Source of the DNA: Davidsoniella eucalypti
Taxonomy: Eukaryota > Ascomycota > Sordariomycetes > Microascales > Ceratocystidaceae
Direction: 5' to 3'
Assembly: GCA_004009845.1 (NCBI GenBank)
Contig: RMBW01000036.1
Span: forward strand, 186,001 to 250,000
DNA length: 64,000 bases
Shown in pieces: positions 23,201 through 34,371 of the stretch (its first letter is position 1; the number at the start of each line of letters is the position of its first letter). A program made the position numbers and the translations under genes. The notes under the pieces are model-generated. The model was not told where the DNA came from. It ran no database searches and saw only the letters and a list, made by a program, of their open reading frames with translations.

Positions 23201-26038
23201 ATACGTATGTATATTATGTATATGTACATGTATCTAGGTGTATAACGTACATAGGCCTGTATGTGGCCATACATATGTATGTCCGTAGTTGTGTATCTGC
23301 AAAGGAAACCCCATTGACCGACACAGCATCCAGTACTGTGTTATCATAGTCAACCTGCTATTCATTCAAGTTTTCTGTCGTCATGATGGCAAGCAAGGAG
23401 AAGGTATGAATCGCTTTTTGCGATGAAATGTCTTAGCTACCCTGGGTCTCGGATGCTCCATCGTCACTATGAAGGAGACGATCTATACAATGGAGATCGG
23501 AATCATAACATCTTAGATTTAGTAGCCGAGGAAAGGGACAAAATCACCAGCACTAAATTTAATAGGCTCTGTGTAGAGTGCTATCTAGTCAAGACATGTG
23601 TAGATACCCGGCTGGGCATGTCAAGCTGGCTGATAACAGACACGCACGTAGCCTAGCTGCTTGCCCAGTTGTCTACAGATATGTACTTACCCCTCGCGTT
23701 TGGCTCGAAAGGGCGTCTCTTTTTTTTGATCCTATTTCTCCTCTCTTTCCGTTCTCTTATGGTACGGTTGAAGAGATTGTGGGTGTCTCCTTCCTCTTAT
23801 TTCCAAGGCTAGGTCGGGCTTATCATGACGAAACTAATATCTCCATTATGGCACTGTGTCTCCTCATACCCTAGCTATCATCACAATCCACACAAGTACT
23901 TCGGTGGATTCTTACTGGCTAACATGAATGCTAGTTCATGTGAATATATAGGTGCCCGATTTATGACGGCAAATATATCGTGGAGTTCCAGCCAATACAA
24001 TAACCCCCCCCCCCTTTCCTACCTTGTTAAATGTTTGGGGTTGGGCAGATACACGGAACACTACTTTATAAGCTCCTCATCAAGTATCAAAGACACATTA
24101 AACTGTGTTATACTTACTACAGTCAGAATTTCTTCTCATAGATGAAAAGGCCACCCCTACATACAACTCGAGTAGTGATAAATCTACCAAAACATCACCT
24201 AACGTGCTACGTCATAGTAGTTAGAGTTCACCAGAAACAGAAATTGGGAATATAGAAATTAAAAGTACTAGCCACGTCGTTCCCTGCTCTTATCGAGACA
24301 ATTCGTAGACATAACTAGTCCAAGGTCCGAGATTTTAGGAGTGTGATAGACACGCAACCAGCTGCTCCTCTCCCCCGGCCATCATCAGAGTTTGGAACGC
24401 TTATCTAGGTCTATGGCCCAGTGAGAATTCAAATATGGATGCTTATACATACACAACTCGGCTTTTTGAGTTGGCAACATGCCAACTCATGCCCTGCAAT
24501 GATGTAATTTACAGTTTGACTGATGACATAACCAATGGCAACATTATGAGATCACAGTACAGGCCGCCTAAAGCATCTAGCCCAGTAAAGTAAAAGCCAA
24601 GCTGGGACGGAAGCTCGGAGGGCAAGCAGCGTTCTCCGTCCCATTTGAGGCCAGATTTAAGACCTGGCTCATAATGGTTGGATCGAGCATCATGTATATT
24701 ATCAGCTTTCCCCCTCAGTACCGTGCCATAGCTGACTGTAGTTCACTGTCTCTGTGTATTTATACATTACCTTCTCCATGCTATCACTGGACCGGCCGTG
24801 ACCTATAATACAATGCTACTATATCACCTCGCTTGTAGCCACTGTCCGATCTAGACCGTGGGAGTCGGCGCCTGCCCACTCGCTCTCAGTTCGGTGGAGA
24901 GTGGAGAGAAACAACAGACCAATCCCAAGTTGGCCCATGACCGCAAACGAGAAAAACGCGTTGCTTGTTCTAGCCAAATGGCATTTACAATTTAGTCTTG
25001 GACAATACAATTCCACTAAAGATAGACAGCAAGCCAGAAACAGTAGCCTAGTCGTGAGAGCCATCATATAACATTTATCCACACACACTCTCCCGTCTTG
25101 TTTGTAGGACAGAAAGATTACACTACTCTTAGCTTGGACCTGCCTAGTCCAGTCGCACCGACTTTGGTAGATCAGAACCTCCCGCCAATGGTACGAGACT
25201 TGAGAGGACCATTCCCTCAGTGGCTTACCAAAAAAAGCCATCTTAGTCGAGGAGCTGGATGATACACAGCATGACGGAAGACTTGCTACGTGGTTCTAGT
25301 GTCGGACAGAATGTATTTCAGAAGTAGGGGTTTTAGGTCCATCTGTCTATCTGTGCGTCGAGACGCGTCTTGTGGAGCGAGACAGCCTATTGGTGAAAGG
25401 AGAAGACAACAGGAGGGAATGTCTATAGTTTGCCTGCCTATAGATGTAGGCTTGACGGCAAAAAGACGCCTGGAGAACTTTTGTAAGCCACTGTCTTGCT
25501 AGTTCTTAGAAATCTTTCTGATATCTGCAGTAAGAAATATGAAAAGAAAAAAAAAGAAGAAAAAAGGCCAAATAACGTAGACGATGAATTTGTTACTGTT
25601 TGATGTGAGACGCTCTAGCTGGGCTTATAAAAATATAAAAAGGCTGCACGATGATGTCACTACGCATCATGTGTGCAACAAACGATATTAGTAATAGTCA
25701 CTGGTATATATATTATAAGTCTTTTGTCTGCCCCATTACTTCTCATCGCCACCGCCAACTCATAGAAAAGGGCTGCTGCAGCTCGTCACATACAATAGTG
25801 CCGGCAGAAGAAATATCATGTGTGGATGGGCTACCGTAATCAATATTGTCTCTTGCAAAAGGTCTCTGCGCCCTATCACATAACAATACCGGGTTTATGA
25901 AAATGTGTATTTGTATTCAATGCATAGTATTTTGATGAGTAGTCCACGTACGTCTATGTACTGTACCAATAACAGGGAAGGAAATAACAGAAAAACAACA
26001 TGATGGTCTGCGAGAGAAGGATAAGGCCAGCGTCTGGC

Positions 26039-27220
26039 TCACAGAATGACTTTGCTAACCACGCTTAGCAGCCATGCCGCATCGCTCCAGCCGCCTTCGT
26101 CTGGCTTAGGCGGTGGCACTCTGTCCTCGGGCACATTGGAGACACCCTCAAAATGCCGTTGGAACACTTTGTGTCGCTCAGACTCAATAAGTCTCTGGCG
26201 CGTTATTTCCTCCTCATCCAGGTCACCATCCTCTTCGTCGGCTTCGAGCTCGTATCCAGCCGGAACTGTGTTCCAGCCCATCAGTACATTAAGCCACGAG
26301 GCGTTTGCTGCTCCATCACGCACTAGTTTGCGAATTGCTGCCTCTTCCTCTTTAGGCGAGATAGGGATTCCGTGTTTCTCCTTATACGCAGCTTCGACCT
26401 CCATCCGGTCTTCAAGTCGGACAAACGCCGGTCCTGAGATATCCCGTGGGGCACGAGCTGGCAGCACATCTGTGACTCTTTCACCACGCAGTCTACCGAC
26501 AGAAACAACCCCATCTCGGTCATCAACGGTAGAAATACCAGCAAAACTAACTCTGCTCTGATTACGGCTAGGCAACCGCGAAGTAATGGGCGATCCAGCC
26601 ACCGAGACTGGTCTGCTGCTTCGCCGTGCCAATGCCTTCTCTTCGGTCAGTCGGGCAGTTTGTTCGCGCAGCCGCTCCCGTTCTTGCGCAGCTTCGTCGT
26701 CATAGAAATGCTCGTTGTGGTCTACTTGGCGAGTTGGTGAGGAGTCGCGAGACGCCGCTATCATCCACACATGGCCACCGGTCGATTCACGCGCCGATTG
26801 TGTCAGTAGGGCGCCAGCACGAGGCATCCAATCGCTGTGCTGGCGCTCGAGCGGAGGTGGGCGGCGCCGTACGGCGATACGTGTGGTCTGTCGGGGGCCG
26901 GCGGCAGGAATGTGCGAATGGGACTTGCTCTTGGAGATTAGGGCAGGCCGTCTAGGGGTATTGCTGCCAGTATCACAGATGCTGGGTCCCAGGCGACGTG
27001 TGGGTGACGTCGGAGCCGAGAACTGTACGTGGTTTTGGTGTTTAAAGCCGTCCCTAGCTGAGGTCTGGGCCGAGCCCTGGCTGGTAAAGGGGAAGCCGTC
27101 ATCCAAGATCTCGTCGTCTAGCGAGGAGAGGCGCGAGGAGAGCGGCGCCATGCTCGATATACGAGACGTGCCGCTGGAACGCTGGTTCCGCGACGAATAC
27201 TTGTTGTATGCCTCGTCCAT
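26039..27220 (-). CDS. Hypothetical Ser/Arg-rich protein, 393 aa
   Basis: An uninterrupted frame from ATG 27220 to a stop at 26039, much longer than background frames. Residues 1-150 are Ser/Pro/Arg-rich and probably disordered. A short coiled coil lies at about 176-200 (AAQERERLREQTARLTEEKA). A more ordered part follows from about 255: PAFVRLEDRMEVEAAYKEKH, the helical AAIRKLVRDGAANASWLNVL, an acidic stretch at 325-338, and the C-terminal GGWSDAAWLLSVVSKVIL. The Trp-rich, hydrophobic end looks conserved in character but I cannot name the family. No signal peptide or clear membrane span. Open frames on the opposite strand here appear to be shadows. It is upstream of, and divergent from, ELP1, with about 1.6 kb between. 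Confidence 0.65.
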   Translation of the reverse strand: MDEAYNKYSSRNQRSSGTSRISSMAPLSSRLSSLDDEILDDGFPFTSQGSAQTSARDGFKHQNHVQFSAPTSPTRRLGPSICDTGSNTPRRPALISKSKSHSHIPAAGPRQTTRIAVRRRPPPLERQHSDWMPRAGALLTQSARESTGGHVWMIAASRDSSPTRQVDHNEHFYDDEAAQERERLREQTARLTEEKALARRSSRPVSVAGSPITSRLPSRNQSRVSFAGISTVDDRDGVVSVGRLRGERVTDVLPARAPRDISGPAFVRLEDRMEVEAAYKEKHGIPISPKEEEAAIRKLVRDGAANASWLNVLMGWNTVPAGYELEADEEDGDLDEEEITRQRLIESERHKVFQRHFEGVSNVPEDRVPPPKPDEGGWSDAAWLLSVVSKVIL

Positions 27221-28825
27221 CGTGATTGTAGAAAGCGTGCAGGAGCAACAGATAGAAGAGCTAGCTCCTGACTATGCCAGGATGATGCAAAAGCTGGGGA
27301 TAGAACTGGGAATGGATCCGAAAAGTTTGTCTGACTATCCAGGGGCGATCAAATCTGGGGGCGGGTCAAGAATGTAGCAGCGGAAGCTGGCGAGAAAGAG
27401 ATGATAATGATGATAAAGAAGGCAAAAGACAAGATGGCTGTGCTTTATATCGCGGCATACAAAGCCTTAAGCCTGGGTTTTTCAATGTGGTGAGATTTGA
27501 AGTCAAACCCGAACGAGCCAAATTGTTGGGGCAAAAGAATTTGTTTTCCCGTCCGGTAGTTCAGAAGGCAGCTTCCGTGGTTGCTCATGCCCGAAGCAGC
27601 TAAGTTAGCTAGTTGAGGTATGAATTTTTTTTTTCCTTATTTGCCGTTATTTTACCTAGGGAGGAAGGAACACACAAGTGTTGCGGCAAAGGAATGCTCG
27701 TAGTCGGCACAGAGCGCGTAACTACTCTACCACGACTGATTTTGTATGGTGTTATGTCGGTGTGTGGAACTCTGTCCTTGAGACTTGAGAGCGATTACCA
27801 CTATTAGCGTCTCCAGTGGTGTGTTAGCAGAAACAGCCGAATTGGCTTGGACTGCAGTTTCTGCTTTCACGGCACGATTTGACTGCTACAGCTATACCTG
27901 ATAACAGAAGACTATCGATCTCTTGAGCGAAAATCTGTTGAGAATTGGAGATATTGGAGACCATCTGCAGCTTCAGGGAAACATAGAGAAGTTGTCTACC
28001 AATCAAAACCAAACACAGGCCTTGCAGCTAAAAATTCGGAATTCAAGCCGTTAGCCCTTTAGTGAAAGATTCGTTCTTGTGAATTGCCTGTTCGTAAGCT
28101 GCGTTTGTCAGGGCAGTCATTTTCCCCAGGTTTTCAGGGTTACGTTGCTTGGACCTCTTTTAGGTTCTTAAATCTTCAGGCGGATCAGTCAAGTAATCAA
28201 CTTAAAGAGTGTCACACTTCGGCTTATAAGAAACATTTTCAAGTATATCTTACAAGCAACCATAGCTAACAGTTTCTCGAACTTTAATTTTACCCTTTGC
28301 ATTATCTCATTGAAAATACAATCTTATCGCTATCTTCCCCTTGATTCTTACGTTTAGACGCCTACCCTCGTGCTAACCCTTGCTAATTTATACAGGGTTG
28401 CATTGTTCTTTGGTAATAGCACTGTGATGGCGCATACTAGTGTCAAGGGCATGCACAGTGTTTACAGTGCAGTGGCTTGATCTCAATTGCCGTGACGCTA
28501 TTGGTTAAAGAAGTTGAAGTGCTTGCATATACTATATGTACCGGTACATCAGCTCACACTTTAAGTACACTATACGACAGTGTAACACTAAGTACCGGTA
28601 CAGTGTTTGGCGGGGCACTTGACATACATCTATTGAATTTTCAAACATCGTCATTGCAGTTTAAGGCTCTTCCAAGCGGCGTAGTTGCCGTTATGTCTAT
28701 CTCGCGCTTCTTAGTCATCGTTATTGACTCTACTAGTTTCTAGATTTATCACCTTCATTTTAGCCTTACCAATCCAACATCATCTCAAGACCAATTCACC
28801 CTCCGTTTCTGGTATTGGTTGAACC
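27221..28825. other. Divergent intergenic region upstream of ELP1
   Basis: Shared upstream region of the 393-aa hypothetical gene (minus) and ELP1 (plus). No gene is seen. Two copies of GTACCGGTAC lie near the ELP1 side (28538 and 28592). Confidence 0.5.
28538..28601. promoter_or_regulatory. Twin GTACCGGTAC palindromes upstream of ELP1
   Basis: The 10-bp palindrome GTACCGGTAC occurs at 28538-28547 and 28592-28601, 54 bp apart and 225-288 bp before the ELP1 start codon. Repeated dyads at this distance suit a dimeric transcription factor. The factor is unknown and function is inferred. Confidence 0.35.
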
Positions 28826-31800
28826 ATGCACAATCTGCAGCTAATTCGCTTTTCTGCGGCTGAAGCTGAGTTTGAGAGCATCTCAAAGCTGTGCTGGGAC
28901 CCAGCTGAAACCGAAGCTATTTGTGCCAATGGGCCATCAGATAGAAGCTCTGCTGTCTCGCTGTCTCGCGTCTCAGTGAACGACAAGACCAAGTCGTAAG
29001 TTGGCTGACTTCTATGGCGTTACTCATATCACGTGCTGACAAACACATGATACAGATCACAGCTCATCACATCGTGGGAAACCCCGTCACCGCCACTTAC
29101 GCTTAGCCATGACGTGATTGTTAGCCTCCACCACTTTAGCGACACGGCTACCACTTGTGTCATTTTTGCCGGAGGCGATATTGTCACCGTGCAGGAAACC
29201 AGCGATGGTGACTTCTCTGTTGACGCTCCTACTGCAGCTGTAGAGATCATTGGCTCTATCGAAGATGGAATTGCTGCCGCCCACTGGTCACCGGACGAGG
29301 AAGTCTTGGTCGTCATTTCCAAGGCCAATGTTGTCAGTTTCATGGGCCGTGACTTTAGTCCATTAGCTGAGGTCTCCATGAGTGCCGATGATCTATCCAT
29401 GAGCAAGCACGTCTCCGTCGGCTGGGGCAAGCGTGAAACACAGTTTGAGGGCCGTGGAGCCAAGGCGCTCCGTGATCCCACCATTCCACTCAAGATTGAC
29501 CAAGGCGAGGCCTCTCCAAACGAAGATAGTGCCGCTACTATTACATGGCGCGGTGACGGCTCTTATGTGGCTATCAATGCCGTAATCGGTGGTTCGCGCC
29601 GTGCTATCAGAGTCTTCACACGCGATGGAGTTTTGGATGGTGTAAGTGAGCCAGTGGATGGTTTGGAGTCTACTCTTAGCTGGAGACCATCCGGAAACTT
29701 GGTGGCTGGCGTACAACGACTACCCGATAACAGTGCCAAAATTGTGTTCTTCGAGCGCAACGGCTTGCGTCACGGCGACTTCATGTTTAAGGCACCACCG
29801 TCTCGAACACCCAGTAGCATCAAGCTACACTGGAACTGTGATTCTACCGTGTTGGCCATTCATGCTGGTAATGAGCTACAGCTATGGACTACCGGGAACT
29901 ACCATTGGTACTTGAAGCATGTGTTCCCAAACTTCGGTGCAGTGAGACACATTGCATGGCACTCAGAGCGTCCGCTACAGCTAGCTGTGGCATCCGAGAA
30001 CTCCGTATACACCGCCGAGTACGCATTTACGGTAACTCGGGGTCCTCTTGTACCTCCCAAGGATTTAGGCACCGTGGCAGTAATCGATGGAGCTGATCTC
30101 CTTCTAACACCATTCCGTTCGGCCAATGTGCCGCCACCTATGGGCTTCGCAACGCTTGCTGGTGATGATCCCGTTTCGTCAGTAGCATTCTCTGTCAATA
30201 ACGCTGTTATGGGAGTTGTCCGGGGAGCAAACAAGGTCGAGTTTTTTGCGCTGAAGACTAAGCAGGGCAAATTTACGGATGCACTGCCGTTGGCCAAGAT
30301 TGATAGCCTTTGTCAGTTTGGCGAGGCTATAACTGCTATCGTAGCCTTCAGTACTACACAGTTTCTAGTCAGCAAGATCAGCTGTCATTCGGGAGCCTCT
30401 CTAAGTATTGTGGCTGTCGATCCTAAAAACGGCCTGGCTGATGTCACTGATGTTGGAGGCTTAATAGGGGAGCCTCGTTTTGTCAACTTTTCTTCCGACG
30501 GTCACGTCCGCGTAGAGAACTTAAGCGGTATCTTCAAGGTCAACCTCGAAATGGGATTTCTCTCTCCATTGTCCAAAGCTTCGTTGCCTGCCAATCTGCC
30601 ATGGTGGTCGGTCGTCTTGGTCAATGACATCGAAATTGGTATCGGCCTTTCCCGCAACGGCGTGCTCTATGCCGGCAACAAGGTTTTGGCGAAGAACTGT
30701 ACCTCGTATCTTCTCACGCCAGATCATGTCGTTTTTACGACCAACACACATCTAGTCAAGTTTGTACATTTGGCTGAGATGCCCGATGCTATGGAGGTTC
30801 CCGCAGATGATCCCGAAATTGATGAGCGTTGCCGCAGTATCGAGCGCGGAGGAAAGCTCATCACGGCCATTCCTACCCAAATGTGCCTAATCCTACAGAT
30901 GCCGCGCGGCAACTTGGAAACCATATATCCACGTGCCATGGTGGTAGCTGGTATTCGACAACTAATTGACCAAAAGGAATACGGTCAGGCGTTCACGCAT
31001 TGCCGCACTCATCGTGTCGACATGAATCTTTTGTTTGATCACCGGCCACAGCAGTTCTTAGCTTGTGTTAAGATGTTCCTAGAGCAAGTCAAGAAAGTTG
31101 CGTCGGTAGACCTATTTCTATCATCGCTAAAGCCAGAAGATGTCACACAGACCATGTACCGCAACACCAAGACCGTAGCTTCTGAAGAAGTAACCAACGG
31201 TAGCTCAAGCCTCGAGGGTGCAGCCAAAGTCAATGCCATCTGCGACGCCGTTCTACAAACGCTTCGGGCAAACCAGACCGCTAATGTCCAGAACATGATC
31301 ACGGCCCATGTGTGCAAGCTGCCCCCCGCCACTGACGACGGTCTTCTGCTCGTGGCACAACTTCAAGATCAGGACGAAGACGTTGCTGAGAAAGCTGTTG
31401 AACATATCTGCTTCTTGGTTGATGTTAACATGCTCTATGGTCATGCCTTGGGTTTGTACAATCTTCGATTGGCTCTTCTAGTTGCCCAGCAATCACAGAA
31501 GGACCCTCGGGAATACGTTCCATTTATCCAAGATTTACACGCTCAGCCGCCTCTGCGTCGCCAATTCACAATTGACGACCATCTAGGCCGAAGGGAAAAG
31601 GCTGTCAACCATCTCAAGGCACTAGATGTGTTTGAGCCAGAACTAACCCGCTATGTCGTTAAGCATGCACTTTATCGTCATGCCCTAGGCTTATACCGTC
31701 AAGATGCCGTAAAGCACGCCGCACTAACGCTGTTATATGCCGAGTATCTTAATGCAAACTCTAAAAGCCAGGAAGCAGGTCTAGCCTATGAGTCTCTTAG

Positions 31801-32788
31801 TCGCCACGCCGACGCCTCTCGGTGCTACCGTGCCGCAGGTGCCTCTTGCTGGCAAGAATGCCTGTTCAACGCCCAGCTTCAGTCACCAGCGCCATCAGCT
31901 GCTGAAATCTCAGATCTAGCATCTACCCTAGCCGAGGCTCTCTACGAAGCCAAGGACTATGAAAGTGCTGCCGCTGTCTATGCTGACTATCTCGGTAGTC
32001 TCGAGGAGGCTGTGCGTTGCTACTGCAAGGGTTACCACTTTTCTGCTGCTATGCGCTGTGTAACACTTCGTGGTCGTGCTGATCTTCTGTCTACGGTCGT
32101 TGATTCCGGCATCGTCGACGCCCTGAGCAACACGACCGAGTTCCTAGCGCAGTGCAAATCACAACTCGCCGCCCAAGTGCCGCGTATTGCCGAACTTCGC
32201 GCACGAGCCGCTGAAGATCCGCTTGCCTTTTACGAAGGCGAACGTCTTGGCGGCGATGCCATTCCTGATGACATATCTGTAGCTGCCAGTTCCCGTATCT
32301 CCGCCGGCGGTGCCAGTCTCTTCACTCGATACACGGGAACCGTTGGATCCGTGGGTACAGGTATCAGTCGCGCCACATCCAAGAACCGGCGCCGCGAGGA
32401 GAAAAAGCGTGCGCGCGGTCGCAAGGGAACTGTTTACGAGGAGGAATACCTCGTCAACAGTGTCCGCCGCTTGATCGAGCGTATTGACGCGGCACGCGGC
32501 GAGGCAGAGCGTCTGGTGGCAGCACTTGTACGTCGGAATATGCAAGAGCGCGCGCGTGCCGTAGAGACTTTGTTTGCTGACATGTCGGAAGCATGCAAAG
32601 TTGCAGTTGTTGCGGTCTTTGGCGAGCCTGTCGTCGAGAAGCCAGAGCCTGTCCAAGGCATGATAGAGGGCGAATTCTATATGCCGTCTAGTGCTGAAGC
32701 GGTCATGGTGGATAGTCTACAGTCCACCACAAAGAAGCAGGAGCCACCAATTATCAAAGCCATGGAGCGACTGTCGCTTCTTGGGTAG
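28826..32788 (+). CDS. ELP1: Elongator complex subunit 1 (IKI3/Elp1)
   Basis: Two exons: 28826-28995 (ATG, MHNLQLIRFS) and 29056-32788, joined in phase 2 across a 60-nt intron with a GTAAGT donor and TACAG acceptor, giving 1300 aa, close to the usual size. Elp1 is the scaffold of Elongator, which installs 5-carboxymethyl groups on wobble uridines of tRNAs in the cytosol. Diagnostic N-terminal WD-repeat sequences include SVGWGKRETQFEGRGAKALR (about residues 175-195) and ITWRGDGSYVAINAV. The C-terminal half is TPR-like helical sequence (LYAEYLNANSKSQEAGLAYE). The basic tRNA-binding patch KNRRREEKKRARGRKGTVYE sits near residue 1163, followed by YLVNSVRRLIERI. The frame is intact. It converges on MRPL40 with 363 bp between the stop codons. 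Confidence 0.97.
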
Positions 32789-33151
32789 ACGGTGAAAAAG
32801 GAAAGAATGAGGAATACCAGTAAGGTTGGAATTCGGATATAGACAAAAAAGAGATACGGATAATAAACGGAGTTCATATGGGGTTTATCATTAGGGTTTC
32901 AATATATAACAAGACAATGTAAATGAGATATATATTTTGATGGCATAACAGCATAATAGATTAAACATGTATTGAGACACTGTCGATGAGCGTCAACTTC
33001 TTGTTGGTTTGCAAGCCTACAAGAAAGCAAGAGACGCTGACCGTACATAAAAGAGATATTGTACAAGGATATCTATCCTCCTCCACTCCGTCTTCCACCC
33101 TCTCGACTTTATCAACCAAGGAGGTACTCATCTTCACTCTTTTTTTTTTTT
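32789..33151. terminator. Shared 3' region between convergent ELP1 and MRPL40
   Basis: 363 bp, AT-rich, with several AATAAA-like/TATATA stretches and a T tract just before 33151. It must carry both polyadenylation regions. No gene is seen. Confidence 0.4.
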
Positions 33152-34371
33152 CTATGATGATGAGCTATCTAACGTAGTCTCAATCTTCTGCACACCCGCA
33201 GCATCACGCATAGCCGCCTGGTTTTTTGCCATGACCTCGCCAATCTTCGCCAACATATCCTCAGTAAGCTCTGGCTTACCACGAGCTCTCCGTTCCTCCT
33301 TGCGTTGACGAGCAGCTTCTTGGGCAGGCGAGATCATAGAATCGGCCGAAGCGATCTTTGCGAGTCCAGAAACACCAGCAGCAACGGCGCCACGAGCCGC
33401 CTTACGTTCAGCTTCCTCCGCCTCCTTCTGGGCAATCCAGGCCTCCTCGTGACGGGTACGGAACTTGGAGAACTTGCCACGCAGCTCATCGATGAGTTGG
33501 GTAGGCATGGGAGGACGAAGTAAAGTAGGCACAAAAGTTTCGTTGCCTACGTCTTCGCGGAGGGTGTCGGACGGGTAGGTTATGTGGTTGGGAGCCTGCT
33601 TTTCGGGCCAGGGTATGATGACGTTGAGGCCGGGAACGACACGATCCCATTCGGTGATGCCGGTTATGTGGTCGCGGCGGATGTTGGCGGTGATGATTTG
33701 CGAGATGAGCATGTCACGTGCGTGGTTGGTGGCCGGGTCGACGATGGGGTGCACGAGGCGGATAGCAGAGATGGGAATGGTTGGGTTGTTGTCCATCTCG
33801 GGGGTGAATGCCTCTTCGTTGCGATACAGCTTCTCAATGAAGTCGGGCACACGAGCACGGTACTATATTGTTTTGGTCTTTTTAGTACGATCTAATGAAG
33901 GTCTCCCCTGCGTATCGTTGTTCTTCATACCTTGTAGTTAGTCAAGCGGACAGTTCCCGTCGTCACGCTGATATCCATAATGGTGTCAATCTTACCCTTC
34001 TGCGGACCCTCCATCAGCACGACACGGTCTCCAGGCGCCAAGTTCAAGAACCGCACGCCACCCGCCCAAGCACAGCGCTGCTTAGCAATGTCCTCGCGCA
34101 CCTTAACCTCGCGCGTATCCAGACGCAGCGGCTCTAGCACGGCGCCGTAGAGCGGCAGAGCCTTGAGATTCGGCGCTAGCGGTCCCTTCTTCCACAAGTC
34201 TTTGCTGTGCTGCACGGCCTGCTTGCGGTTGTTTAAGAGCTCGCGTGTGGCGCCAATCTTCTGGCGCTGCGTGTTGACTTTGGCTTCGGCGTCGATGACG
34301 GTCTGCTTCTTGGCCATACGCCGCATCGCATGGCGCTGGGCCAGATGTGTCCGGCGTGCAATCTTGTCCAT
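33152..34371 (-). CDS. MRPL40: Mitochondrial 54S ribosomal protein uL24m (Mrpl40)
   Basis: Exons 33931-34371 and 33152-33862 join in phase 0 (donor GTATGA, acceptor ATATAG, 68-nt intron), giving 383 aa from ATG 34371. It is a protein of the large mitochondrial ribosomal subunit. The N-terminus is basic (MDKIARRTHLAQRHAMRRMA), as expected for import and rRNA contact. The KOW motif LAPGDRVVLMEGPQKGKIDT (residues 111-130) is the uL24 signature, followed by TTGTVRLTNYKYRARVPDF across the intron. The C-terminal extension (residues about 250-383) has an Ala/Glu/Arg-rich helical part (AWIAQKEAEEAERKAARGA), typical of fungal Mrpl40, which is longer than bacterial L24. The gene is complete and convergent with ELP1. 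Confidence 0.93.

Larger units (their letters stand above)
12947..26038. other. 13-kb gene-poor region
   Basis: No open frame here has a recognisable domain, a supported start, or partners joined by convincing introns. The longest frames (about 140 codons at 21179-21607 and 24819-25241, minus strand) look like chance. Visible structure: a G14 run (14034-14047), a 14-bp inverted repeat (14112-14149), a T33 run (17259-17291), a C12A16 run (17396-17423), C11 runs at 19282 and 24004, and TACATGTA sites at 15395, 17007 and 23225. It may hold non-coding transcripts or genes too split for me to see. Confidence 0.4.

Noticed and set aside
24468..24488. 9-bp inverted repeat GAGTTGGCA/TGCCAACTC with 3-nt loop
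   Set aside because: Short enough to be expected a few times by chance in 64 kb and not linked to a gene.
24819..25241. 140-codon minus-strand frame
   Set aside because: Mixed composition without recognisable domain or conserved motif.
26715..27377. 220-codon frame on the + strand opposite the 393-aa gene
   Set aside because: Starts without a convincing leader, has an Arg/Gly/Trp-rich shadow composition and no domain; the minus-strand frame is longer and better behaved.
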